A DNA stretch of 8,909 nt from Kiritimatiellia bacterium (GCA_028701555.1 JAQVQN010000074.1:1-8909), one strand, 5' to 3'; positions 1-5,837 are shown, counted from the first letter of the stretch. Made by a program: numbers and translations. Notes: generated from the letters alone by a model not told the origin.

Positions 1-181
1 GCGCAATGTAATGCCTGGCTGGATGGTGCGCGATATCGGCTTGCCGCCGCTGCAACGCAGAGGGTGAAGGGTATCGACGGGAATCGCAGCCGAAAGTTTT
101 AGCTTTACGGTTTACCAGTTGATCAGCACGAGCGCGATGTCCATATCGCGGCGGGACGGCAAAGCGCATCAGCCCGATCAT
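1..181. other. Left-edge stretch with no recognised gene
   Basis: No gene is recognised here. One forward frame is open from the window edge to a TAG at 100-102 (33 residues, no start codon inside the window). It could be the tail of an upstream gene, but I recognise no family in it. A reverse-strand frame is also open across most of the stretch, with a composition that looks like chance. No terminator or promoter is obvious before position 182. Confidence 0.2.
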
Positions 182-210
182 TTGACGATCATATGCATAC
201 TCGCTATAAT
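182..210 (+). promoter_or_regulatory. Sigma70-type promoter of the vapBC relic
   Basis: TTGACG (182-187) and TATAAT (205-210) are separated by exactly 17 bp, which is close to the ideal housekeeping promoter. A Shine-Dalgarno AAGGAGG follows at 225-231. The promoter drives the antitoxin remnant at 239-334. That the expression signals are far better preserved than the genes suggests the coding loss was recent, or that the transcript is still used. Confidence 0.6.
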
Positions 211-220
211 AAATGCATAT
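191..220. repeat. Symmetric operator-like boxes around the -10
   Basis: ATATGCAT (191-198) and ATGCATAT (213-220) are exact inverted copies whose centres lie 22 bp apart, about two helical turns. They bracket the TATAAT at 205-210. Toxin-antitoxin promoters are commonly repressed by their own antitoxin-toxin complex bound to such paired sites, so this is a candidate VapB operator. The assignment is inferred from position and symmetry only. Confidence 0.4.
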
Positions 221-238
221 TTTTAAGGAGGATTTTAA

Positions 239-334
239 ACGGTTAAAGAAGATCCAGTAAACGCTGTTATGGGTTGCCTGAAAACCGACTTGTCTAGTGA
301 TGAACTGATGGTCGAGCTGCGAGGTGCCCCATGA
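239..334 (+). pseudogene. Truncated antitoxin remnant (VapB-like C-terminus)
   Basis: The frame 239-334 encodes about 30 residues ending in DELMVELRGAP. This resembles the C-terminal toxin-binding tail of VapB-type antitoxins, with its acidic DELM..LRG pattern. The N-terminal DNA-binding part is missing. The first codon after the in-frame TAA (236-238) is ACG, placed exactly where a start should be: 7 nt behind the AAGGAGG at 225-231. This looks like an ATG mutated to ACG, or an internal deletion that joined the leader to the 3' end of the gene. The TGA stop overlaps the next ATG as ATGA, the typical arrangement of an antitoxin-toxin pair. The family call rests on a short tail and its context, so it is moderate. 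Confidence 0.4.
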
Positions 335-438
335 TAACGGCGGTCGACACTAATGCGGGCTGTCGCCCACAACCCAAGGGTTCAGAGGTCAGGGTTCAGG
401 TGCGAGAGAACGCGCGCTGGTGGACTCCCGAACCCTGA
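331..438 (+). pseudogene. Decapitated PIN-domain toxin (VapC-like) start
   Basis: ATG at 331 begins MITAVDTN, the very typical N-terminus of VapC PIN-domain ribonucleases. D6 corresponds to the first metal-binding aspartate. After residue 8 the similarity stops: the following 27 codons (to TGA 436-438) are rich in R, P and W and run through the heptamer inverted repeat at 375-445. The rest of the roughly 130-residue toxin, with its other acidic residues, is absent, so no active nuclease can be made. The ATGA overlap with the upstream remnant supports a former vapBC operon. Confidence 0.45.
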
Positions 439-445
439 ACCCTTG
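375..445. repeat. Inverted array of TGAACCC/GGGTTCA heptamers
   Basis: The left arm carries GGGTTCA units in 7-nt register (378, a degenerate unit at 385, 392). The right arm carries the complementary GAACCC units at 430-435 and 437-442. The outer 11 bp, CAAGGGTTCAG (375-385) and CTGAACCCTTG (435-445), are perfect complements enclosing about 49 nt. It could form a cruciform or RNA hairpin. There is a T-run at 456-462, but it is too far away for a standard terminator. It sits exactly where the vapC-like sequence breaks off, so it may be an inserted small repeat element. Confidence 0.5.
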
Positions 446-487
446 CAAACAACGTGTTTTTTATCGATGTTCTTGACCTGTTAATGT

Positions 488-1651
488 ATGAAACACCTGA
501 ATGTGCTTGTGCTGATGGAATGGTATGACCACCCTTTGAGGGTCGGCATCGGGCGTTACGCGGCGGAGCAAGAGTGGCATCTGACAGTCAATGACGGCTG
601 CATGCTGCCGAAGGGGTGGTCGGGTGACGGGATACTTACGATGTTCGCAACGCGCGAAGACATTGTCAGGTACATAAAAAGGCAAAGGATACCGCGCGTC
701 GATATTGGCGATTACCGTACCGATGTTAAGCTGCCGCGGGTCTGCGGCGACCATAAGTTGATCGGCAAGGTCGGGGCGGATCATCTGGTCGAGCGCGGAT
801 ACAGGCATGCGGCATATTTCACAACGGAATATCAGCGTCCGCACGAGCTGCGCGGAAACGGGTTTTGCGAAAGGTTCTTGGAGTGTACGCATAATGCGGT
901 GGTGCCGCTGGTCTGGTCCAGTGCGCCCGGCCGCGAGATCGACAACCGGCAGGCGCTCAACCGCTGGCTCAGAAAAGAGCTGGAGCGGTTGCCGAAACCA
1001 TTGGGGGTTTTCTGCTATTGCGATTACGACGCGGCCAAGGTCGAGTCGGTCTGCCTGGAGGCGGGCTATGATATTCCCGGGGATATCGCGATCCTCGGGG
1101 TTGACAATGACAAGCTGGTTTGCGAGAACATCCGCATACCGCTCTCCAGTGTGCGGCATGACCGGGTGCGCATCGGCTATGAAGGCTCGTCACTGTTGCA
1201 GAAACAGATGCTGGGCGGCACACCGCCGGACGGACCGGTTCGGATACCGCCGTGCGGAGTAGAGCTGCGCGCCAGCACGGATTCTTTTGCGGCCGACGAC
1301 GCGCTGGCGCGGTCGGTCATCGCCTTTTTCCGCGCAAACCTCGGGCGCAGCATCGGCGTTCCCGAGGCGGCTCGCGCAGCAGGGCTTTCCGTGCAGGCTT
1401 TGGAGGAGCACTTTAACCGCACCATGGGTGAAACGGTATACAGCCTGCTGACCCGTCTGCGGTTTTTCGAGGTCAGGCGCCTGCTGACACTCACCGACAT
1501 GCAGGTTAAAGACATCGCGCGCGAGACAGGCTTCTGCCACGGACCTCATTTGAACAACGCCTTTAAGCGCATTGAAAGGTTGACGCCGCTGGAGTACCGG
1601 GAGCAGGAGCGCCAGAAGACACAGCGGACAGCGGTGTGCGATACGCTGTAG
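488..1651 (+). CDS. XylR-like AraC-family transcriptional regulator
   Basis: This 387-residue protein is likely a sugar-responsive DNA-binding regulator. Residues about 4-265 look like a LacI-type periplasmic-binding-protein fold. Within it, the pattern LGVDND at 203-208 followed by a PLSSV motif is the hallmark of E. coli XylR-type proteins. Residues about 273-375 form a C-terminal AraC double helix-turn-helix: the first is near VPEAARAAGLS, the second near VKDIARETGF, with a closing TPLEYRE. There is no N-terminal LacI helix-turn-helix, which also matches XylR. The length is close to XylR (about 390). The ATG at 488 is the first start after an in-frame TAA at 482-484, but there is no visible Shine-Dalgarno. 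No sugar-metabolism gene lies next to it, so the effector and targets are unknown; calling it xylR would be too specific. Its 3' end converges with prfC across 49 bp. Confidence 0.85.
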   Translation: MKHLNVLVLMEWYDHPLRVGIGRYAAEQEWHLTVNDGCMLPKGWSGDGILTMFATREDIVRYIKRQRIPRVDIGDYRTDVKLPRVCGDHKLIGKVGADHLVERGYRHAAYFTTEYQRPHELRGNGFCERFLECTHNAVVPLVWSSAPGREIDNRQALNRWLRKELERLPKPLGVFCYCDYDAAKVESVCLEAGYDIPGDIAILGVDNDKLVCENIRIPLSSVRHDRVRIGYEGSSLLQKQMLGGTPPDGPVRIPPCGVELRASTDSFAADDALARSVIAFFRANLGRSIGVPEAARAAGLSVQALEEHFNRTMGETVYSLLTRLRFFEVRRLLTLTDMQVKDIARETGFCHGPHLNNAFKRIERLTPLEYREQERQKTQRTAVCDTL

Positions 1652-1700
1652 CGCGGGGCTACTTTGCTATGTGCGGTCGCATTGGACACTAGATTACGGG

Positions 1701-3329
1701 TTAAGGCAGAGCAACGGCAGGGGTGGTTTCGCGTGAGGGTGCGGCTGGCAGTTTTGCGAGATGCAAGCCGGGGTTCTTGTCGCAGAAGTATTTGAGTTCC
1801 CATTCAGTATTGAACAGTGCCACTGTGCGGCCGGCGGAGTCTTCGGCCAGGCGGCAGCCAATCGGCAGCTTGCCGTCGCGCAAGGCCTCATGAGCGACAT
1901 CTTCAGAAGCGATCCAGCGGATAATTTTCCAAGGCATAGGTTCCAGCCTTGAGGTGGCTCCATACTCGCTCTCCAGCCGATACTGAAGCACATCAAACTG
2001 CAGGACGCCCACCGCTCCGAGCAGCGGGACGTTCTGTACCGAATCTTTAAGCGCGAACGCCTGAACCGCACCTTCTTGGAGCAGATGCTCCAGTCCGGTA
2101 CGGAACCGTTTGTAGGTGGAACTGACTGGATTGTGCAGCAGTGCGAAACACTCTGGCGGGAATTGCGGTAGGGGCTCAAAGGTTAGCCCCTCGTCTTCTG
2201 CCAGGGTGTCGCCGATGCCGAATGCGCCATGGCCGACCAAACCGATGACGTCGCCGGGAAAGGCTTCGTCCACCGTTTCGCGCTCGCGACCGAACACGCG
2301 CTGTGAACTTGCGAGGCGCAGCGTTTTACCTGTGCGCGGATGGAAGACCTTCATATCACGCGTGAACGTTCCTGAGCAGACGCGCAGGAAGGCGATCTGG
2401 TCGCGGTGCTTAGGATCCATGTTCGACTGGATTTTGAAGATAAACCCGGAAAAGAGGGGATGCTGCGGTTTGACAAGCCCCTTGTTGGAGCGGCGCGGGT
2501 GAGGGGGCGGGGCGTATTCGAGAAAGGCGTCAAGCAGCAAGTGGACTCCGAAGTTGTTGATCGCACTGCCGAAGAATACCGGAGTCATGTCACCGGTGCG
2601 AACTAGTTCCCGGTCGAGCGGCTCGCTGGCGGCATCGAGCATGGCCAGATGTTCGGTCAGGTTGGCGTAAGTTTGTTCCGAAAGCCGCTTGCGCACCTGT
2701 GGGTCAGTCACGTCATGCACTGACACTGGCGCGCGGTAAGACCCGCCGGGAGTGCGCTCAAAAAAATGCGCCTGGCTGCGCATCCGGTCAAAGACACCGC
2801 GGAACTCTAGCCCGTCGCCCAGCGGCCAGTTCATGGCGCAGACGTGCAGTTGCAGAGTCTGCTCCAACTCATCGATGATCGCGAGCGGATCGCGCGCGGG
2901 GCGGTCGAACTTGTTGACGAAAGTGAAGATCGGGATACCGCGCAATCGGCACATCTCGAAGAGCTTGAGCGTCTGGCTCTCGATGCCTTTAGCCGCGTCG
3001 ATGACCATCACAACCGCATCGACGGCCATCAGTACACGGTAAGTGTCTTCTGAAAAATCGCGGTGACCGGGCGTGTCGAGCAGGTTGATGCAGTAGCCGC
3101 GGTACTCGAACTGCAGTACCGTGGAACTGACGGATATGCCGCGCTGTTTTTCCAGCTCCATCCAGTCGGAGGTTGTGGCGCTTTGGGTTTTGCGTGCGGT
3201 GACGGAACCCGCGAGTTGTACAGCGCCGCCGTAGAGCAGAAACTTTTCGGTCAGTGTGGTCTTGCCCGCGTCCGGGTGTGATATAATGGCGAAAGTTCGC
3301 CGCCGGGCTATCTCGTGTTCATTACTCAT
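1701..3329 (-). CDS. prfC: Peptide chain release factor 3 (RF3)
   Basis: RF3 is the translational GTPase that ejects RF1/RF2 from the ribosome after peptide release; it acts in the cytoplasm and is usually non-essential. The GTPase motifs are all present: the P-loop near residues 18-25 (HPDAGKTT), the switch I region QRGIS at 62-66, DTPGH at 85-89 and NKFD at 139-142, then FFGSA in the G5 region. The C-terminal half contains the RF3-specific domains, for example the FPPECFALL and VGVLQFDVLQYRL patterns. At 542 residues it is slightly longer than E. coli RF3 (529), with a short proline- and alanine-rich tail. The start gives the expected N-terminus ahead of RRRTFAIISHPDAGKTT. The Shine-Dalgarno is weak (a GGA just upstream). 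It stands alone on its strand with its own promoter at 3403-3431. I see nothing degenerate in it. Confidence 0.96.
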   Translation of the reverse strand: MSNEHEIARRRTFAIISHPDAGKTTLTEKFLLYGGAVQLAGSVTARKTQSATTSDWMELEKQRGISVSSTVLQFEYRGYCINLLDTPGHRDFSEDTYRVLMAVDAVVMVIDAAKGIESQTLKLFEMCRLRGIPIFTFVNKFDRPARDPLAIIDELEQTLQLHVCAMNWPLGDGLEFRGVFDRMRSQAHFFERTPGGSYRAPVSVHDVTDPQVRKRLSEQTYANLTEHLAMLDAASEPLDRELVRTGDMTPVFFGSAINNFGVHLLLDAFLEYAPPPHPRRSNKGLVKPQHPLFSGFIFKIQSNMDPKHRDQIAFLRVCSGTFTRDMKVFHPRTGKTLRLASSQRVFGRERETVDEAFPGDVIGLVGHGAFGIGDTLAEDEGLTFEPLPQFPPECFALLHNPVSSTYKRFRTGLEHLLQEGAVQAFALKDSVQNVPLLGAVGVLQFDVLQYRLESEYGATSRLEPMPWKIIRWIASEDVAHEALRDGKLPIGCRLAEDSAGRTVALFNTEWELKYFCDKNPGLHLAKLPAAPSRETTPAVALP

Positions 3330-3402
3330 TCCGTTACAATCTCGTGCGAATCAGAGCCAACACCCTCTGAAAGCGAGGGATTGTAGCTGAAATCGAGCGC
3401 GT

Positions 3403-3431
3403 ATCCTAGCGGAAGAGAACGGCGTTTACAA
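3403..3431 (-). promoter_or_regulatory. Putative prfC promoter
   Basis: On the minus strand, TTGTAA (3426-3431) and TAGGAT (3403-3408) are separated by 17 bp. Transcription would begin near 3396, giving prfC a leader of about 66 nt. The leader contains a small hairpin with a CCCTC/GAGGG stem (3363-3367 and 3375-3379). It is assigned from consensus and spacing only. Confidence 0.4.
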
Positions 3432-3459
3432 GGTTTCTCGGGCGGGGTTGGAATTAACT

Positions 3460-3490
3460 GGGTGCGATTTCATTTCATTGCATCGCGCCC
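3460..3490. repeat. Inverted repeat, 9-bp arms
   Basis: GGGTGCGAT (3460-3468) and ATCGCGCCC (3482-3490) pair with one G-U-type mismatch around a 13-nt loop rich in T and C. There is no T-run on either side, so it does not read as an intrinsic terminator. It could be a protein-binding site between the prfC promoter and the forward promoter at 3517. Confidence 0.3.
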
Positions 3491-3516
3491 GCTTGTGAAG
3501 CAACCGGAGAAACTAG

Positions 3517-3545
3517 TTGTGAAGATGTCCGTATCGTTGTATAGT
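3517..3545 (+). promoter_or_regulatory. Promoter-like sequence upstream of the mini-ORF
   Basis: TTGTGA (3517-3522) and TATAGT (3540-3545) are spaced by 17 bp. A start near 3552 would leave a leader of about 45 nt before the short ORF at 3597, and could also read on into the helix-turn-helix operon. Confidence 0.3.
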
Positions 3546-3596
3546 AACAATATGTCAAGGGACAAAGTATTGCATGTGTCCGTGTTTTAAGGTAAC

Positions 3597-3650
3597 ATGA
3601 AAGTGTTTTCTGAGACTATACGGAAATATGCAAGAGAGCAGCATGCATAA
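3597..3650 (+). CDS. Possible 17-residue leader peptide or ORF relic
   Basis: ATG at 3597 encodes MKVFSETIRKYAREQHA and stops at TAA 3648-3650. AAGG at 3589-3592 is a usable though close ribosome site (4 nt). The peptide would be a single basic amphipathic helix. The FSETIRK start loosely resembles the first helix of small helix-turn-helix proteins, so it may be the remnant of a broken regulator. It could equally be a leader peptide or chance. No family is recognised. Confidence 0.2.
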   Translation: MKVFSETIRKYAREQHA

Positions 3651-3663
3651 GGGATCGTTTTTT

Positions 3664-3692
3664 TTGCGATCACTGGAAGCGGCTGCTATAAA
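3664..3692 (+). promoter_or_regulatory. Probable promoter of the HTH/CPBP operon
   Basis: TTGCGA (3664-3669) and TATAAA (3687-3692) are 17 bp apart, with a TGC just before the -10 (extended -10 element). A T8 tract (3658-3665) abuts and partly overlaps the -35, as UP-like elements do. The start would lie near 3699, giving a leader of about 78 nt that contains the hairpins at 3720-3763. Confidence 0.45.
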
Positions 3693-3719
3693 CCGTAGTC
3701 ATGAGAAGAGCTGTTTCAT

Positions 3720-3763
3720 AGCGAGGTTACTCGCTTTAAGTCCAATAAACTAGCGATTGCTAG
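3720..3763 (+). promoter_or_regulatory. Two perfect mini-hairpins before the HTH gene
   Basis: AGCGAG-gtta-CTCGCT (3720-3735) and CTAGC-gatt-GCTAG (3750-3763) are perfect inverted repeats with 4-nt loops. Both begin within the same TAGCGA hexamer (3719-3724 and 3751-3756), 32 bp apart, which is about three helical turns. They lie between the predicted start and the GAGGGGG ribosome site (3766-3772). They may be operators for the downstream helix-turn-helix protein, or RNA hairpins controlling access to the ribosome site. Confidence 0.4.
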
Positions 3764-3776
3764 GTGAGGGGGCTTT

Positions 3777-4970
3777 ATGGGCAAACGTAAGACATTCGAG
3801 GAGAGAGACGTTGCGATTCGCGTGGGTTCGCGTATTCGCAAACTGCGCGAGATTCAGCATGTTACCCAGACGAAACTGGCTGAAGAGATCGGGATCCGAG
3901 CTGGTCCACTGGGTTGGATCGAAAAGGGCAAGCACCTGCCTTCGGGAAGGGTATTGTACCGTATCGCCAGGCAGTTAAACGTTAAAATCGACGACCTGTT
4001 TCAGGAGCAGGACGTTTGGGAGAGCATGCATGCCAAGGACACGGACATGCGCGCGCCCCTTTTGATGCCGCCCGTGTGCGACACTACGACGGCTTTGACT
4101 GAGGCGGTCAAATCTTCACACATAATCTGCCAGGCTGCTGCGAAGGCGGCTCTAGAAATCGAGGGTTTGTGCGGGGTTACACCCAGCTCGGAGCTGCCCC
4201 TGCACATCCCGTTTGAGCTTACGGATGCTGGAGCTGAATACATGGCCGGGCTTGTACGACAGAGCATCGGTGCGGCTTTCGCGATCACCAACGATTACAT
4301 TGATTTGCTTGAGGAAGCAGGCGCTTTTGTGGTGTTTGCGGACATGCCCCATGAGTGCGCGACGTTCTGTGGTTACGACCTTTACAGCAGCAAGGTGTTC
4401 TTTTTTATCAACTTCAGCCACAGGAAACGCATGGAATGGAACTTGTACCGGACGGCGTTTGAACTGGGGCGGGTATTGTGGAATGTGCAGACCAAACGGG
4501 CTTCGGGCGCGGCGACAGGTGCTAAAGATCGAATTGGAGAGCTTGACGAGAACGGGTTCGCCCAGCGTTTCGCGGCGTATTTCCTGCTGCCGTCTGCGGC
4601 ATTGAGGAAGACTGTGGGGCAGTTGGGCCTAGCCCCGGAAAGCTGGAGCTGGGAACTACTGATGCTGGTCAAGAAGCGTTATGGGGTTGCTGCGCGTCTT
4701 CTGGCCGAGCGATTGCACGAACTAGGTCTGAGCCGGTGCGAAAAGCGGGGGCGAGGCACTGGCGCTTACTGTTTTAAAGGCGAGATCGACGCTTTCGAGG
4801 CGGAAAACGGCATCGGGGCGGAACCGGAACCCCTGCGCAAGCAAGTTATGATGAACCTTCGCCTTTCCGAACTGGTGCAGGTAGCTGAGCGGAGCGCCGC
4901 AGCCAAGCCGAAGGAACTCGCGGCTGTCAAACGCATCCTGCGGCAATCGGGCATCAGGCTGGAAGCGTGA
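3777..4970 (+). CDS. XRE-type HTH protein with degenerate ImmA/IrrE domain
   Basis: This 397-residue protein is probably a transcriptional regulator with a protease-derived sensor domain. Residues about 15-72 are an XRE/Cro-type helix-turn-helix (helices around TQTKLAEEIG and the following recognition helix, closing with IDDLF). Residues about 140-300 follow the ImmA/IrrE (DUF955) pattern: a strand block around 190-213, a helix at 219-236, then ENGFAQRFAAYFLLPSAAL from 258. The family's zinc motif HExxH is here FELGR (228-232): both histidines are replaced by F and R, and the glutamate expected shortly before the FAA..LLP motif appears to be F261. Only E229 remains. The protein is therefore probably not a metalloprotease. 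The C-terminus (about 320-397) is unassigned. The start is supported by GAGGGGG at 3766-3772. Its stop overlaps the GTG of the CPBP gene, implying translational coupling. In known ImmR/ImmA pairs the protease cuts the repressor; here both parts are fused and the protease looks dead. Confidence 0.7.
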   Translation: MGKRKTFEERDVAIRVGSRIRKLREIQHVTQTKLAEEIGIRAGPLGWIEKGKHLPSGRVLYRIARQLNVKIDDLFQEQDVWESMHAKDTDMRAPLLMPPVCDTTTALTEAVKSSHIICQAAAKAALEIEGLCGVTPSSELPLHIPFELTDAGAEYMAGLVRQSIGAAFAITNDYIDLLEEAGAFVVFADMPHECATFCGYDLYSSKVFFFINFSHRKRMEWNLYRTAFELGRVLWNVQTKRASGAATGAKDRIGELDENGFAQRFAAYFLLPSAALRKTVGQLGLAPESWSWELLMLVKKRYGVAARLLAERLHELGLSRCEKRGRGTGAYCFKGEIDAFEAENGIGAEPEPLRKQVMMNLRLSELVQVAERSAAAKPKELAAVKRILRQSGIRLEA

Positions 4971-5638
4971 ACGGGCGGCAGGGAACGTTGTTTCTTTGGA
5001 TTGAATTTGCCGGGCTTTACATGGTTCTGCCGACGGTCCTGATGGCGGCGCGTATGGGCGGATATGTTGTGCCGGTGTTGCCGGTTTTATGGATGGCGGC
5101 ATGTCCGGCCACGATATATCTGATCAAATGCTGCGGCTGGGACGCTCGTAAACTGGTGGGCGGCATGCCAGGCCGGCCCCAGTTTATTGGCATGGCTCTG
5201 CGCTTCGGCGCGGCGGCGATACTTTTGTCGGCTGGCATGTTGCTGATCGAGCCGCGCGGTTTCATGCTGCTGCCGCAACGCGACCCGCGTCTCTGGGCGC
5301 TCGTGATGTTTTTTTATCCGCTGCTATCGGTTGTGCCGCAGGGGATTCTGTACCGGGCGCTTTTCCACGCGCGCTATGCGGCGTTGTTCCGCGGCGAGCT
5401 GGCCAAGAGTATGGCCGCAACAGTAACCTTCAGTTTGGCGCATCTAGTTTTTGCTAACTTCTGGGCGATGGCGCTGACTCTGGCGGGCGGATTCTTCATC
5501 GACCGCACTTACCGCAAGAGCAGATCGATGCTTGCGGCCAACATAGAGCACGCGGTATATGGCCAATTGGCTTTCACCACAGGATGGGGGCTGTTCCTGT
5601 ACCACGGCACGATCCGGTTTTTAGATGGCGGCGGATGA
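4967..5638 (+). CDS. CPBP-family (Abi/Rce1-like) membrane protein, catalytic Glu lost
   Basis: This 223-residue inner-membrane protein has about six hydrophobic segments (roughly 8-28, 35-54, 74-94, 108-124, 150-174, 190-212). CPBP intramembrane endopeptidases carry EExxxR, FxxxH and a third H or N motif. Here FSLAH (155-159) and IEHAVYG (193-199) are present, along with N164 and the GG (174-175). The first motif reads Q125-G126-x3-R130, so both glutamates are replaced. GGG for G126 is one transition from GAG. Some family members, as I recall them, keep Q-E, but the second Glu is missing here as well. The protein may thus be a pseudo-protease that binds rather than cuts. It starts with GTG at 4967, overlapping the upstream stop by 4 nt with no good Shine-Dalgarno, so translational coupling is likely; a later ATG at 5021 is possible but would clip the first membrane helix. 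Some CPBP proteins serve in bacteriocin immunity or prenyl-protein processing; the role here is unknown. Confidence 0.75.
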   Translation: MNGRQGTLFLWIEFAGLYMVLPTVLMAARMGGYVVPVLPVLWMAACPATIYLIKCCGWDARKLVGGMPGRPQFIGMALRFGAAAILLSAGMLLIEPRGFMLLPQRDPRLWALVMFFYPLLSVVPQGILYRALFHARYAALFRGELAKSMAATVTFSLAHLVFANFWAMALTLAGGFFIDRTYRKSRSMLAANIEHAVYGQLAFTTGWGLFLYHGTIRFLDGGG

Positions 5639-5639
5639 A

Positions 5640-5665
5640 GCGATAGCTGATCGCAACGTTTTTTT
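5640..5665 (+). terminator. Weak terminator-like hairpin after the CPBP gene
   Basis: GCGAT (5640-5644) pairs with ATCGC (5650-5654), followed after 4 nt by T7 (5659-5665). It lies directly after the CPBP stop codon. The stem is only 5 bp and the T-run is offset, so efficiency would be low. Confidence 0.3.
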
Positions 5666-5680
5666 AACCAAAGCTAAGCC

Positions 5681-5717
5681 CGCTGTGTTTGCCATCATTC
5701 ACTACAGCGTGTTTTTT
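5681..5717 (+). terminator. Candidate intrinsic terminator of the HTH/CPBP operon
   Basis: CGCTGT (5681-5686) and ACAGCG (5704-5709) form a perfect 6-bp stem with a 17-nt loop, followed by TG and T6 (5712-5717). A second run, T7, follows at 5724-5730. It would separate the HTH/CPBP operon from the sigma-factor operon. The loop is long, so confidence is moderate. Confidence 0.4.
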
Positions 5718-5754
5718 CGCCTGTTTTTTTATGAGCTAAAAATTTTCGTTAGAT

Positions 5755-5810
5755 TTGCGCTGTTTCTGTCCATATGTAAATAGACAGTGAATGTCACGAC
5801 TTTTTTTGTC
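5755..5810 (+). promoter_or_regulatory. Possible sigma-factor leader or promoter region
   Basis: No strong consensus promoter is visible before the ECF gene. The best pair is TTGCGC (5755-5760) and TAAATA (5777-5782) at 16 bp. Just downstream are nested small palindromes (GACA/TGTC at 5783-5795, GTGA/TCAC at 5787-5797) and a T7 tract (5801-5807) framed by GAC and GTC. ECF genes are often autoregulated from non-housekeeping promoters, which I cannot recognise without knowing this factor's consensus. Confidence 0.2.
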
Positions 5811-5837
5811 AAGCGTTTCGAAGGGTGATGAGTCATT

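Larger units (their letters stand above)
3330..3776. other. 447-bp regulatory interval between divergent genes
   Basis: No substantial gene is present. The interval separates prfC (-) from the helix-turn-helix gene (+). It holds the prfC promoter, an inverted repeat at 3460-3490, a promoter-like pair at 3517-3545, a possible 17-codon ORF at 3597-3650, a second promoter at 3664-3692, and two small hairpins at 3720-3763. A T8 tract (3658-3665) is flanked by GATCG and CGATC (3653-3657, 3667-3671). The central part is visibly more AT-rich than its surroundings. Confidence 0.5.

Noticed and set aside
1..102. Open forward frame at the left edge, possibly the end of a gene
   Set aside because: Only 33 residues, with no recognised family and no start in the window; chance cannot be excluded.
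461..1159. Long reverse-strand open frame (232 codons) opposite the XylR-like gene
   Set aside because: It lies antisense to a clearly recognised protein, has no family resemblance, and is explained by the high-GC codon pattern of the forward gene.
1652..1700. Shared terminator between the convergent XylR-like gene and prfC
   Set aside because: No stem of useful length followed by a T-run could be found on either strand in these 49 bases.
2116..3281. Forward open frames of 63-128 codons within prfC
   Set aside because: They overlap the intact, conserved prfC gene on the other strand and show no family features.
3570..3598. Promoter TTGCAT-N17-TAACAT
   Set aside because: Its -10 is poor and overlaps the ATG of the mini-ORF; the pairs at 3517-3545 and 3664-3692 are better.
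3653..3671. GATCG-T8-g-CGATC as a terminator
   Set aside because: The T-run is in the loop rather than after the stem, and it overlaps the likely -35 of the HTH operon.
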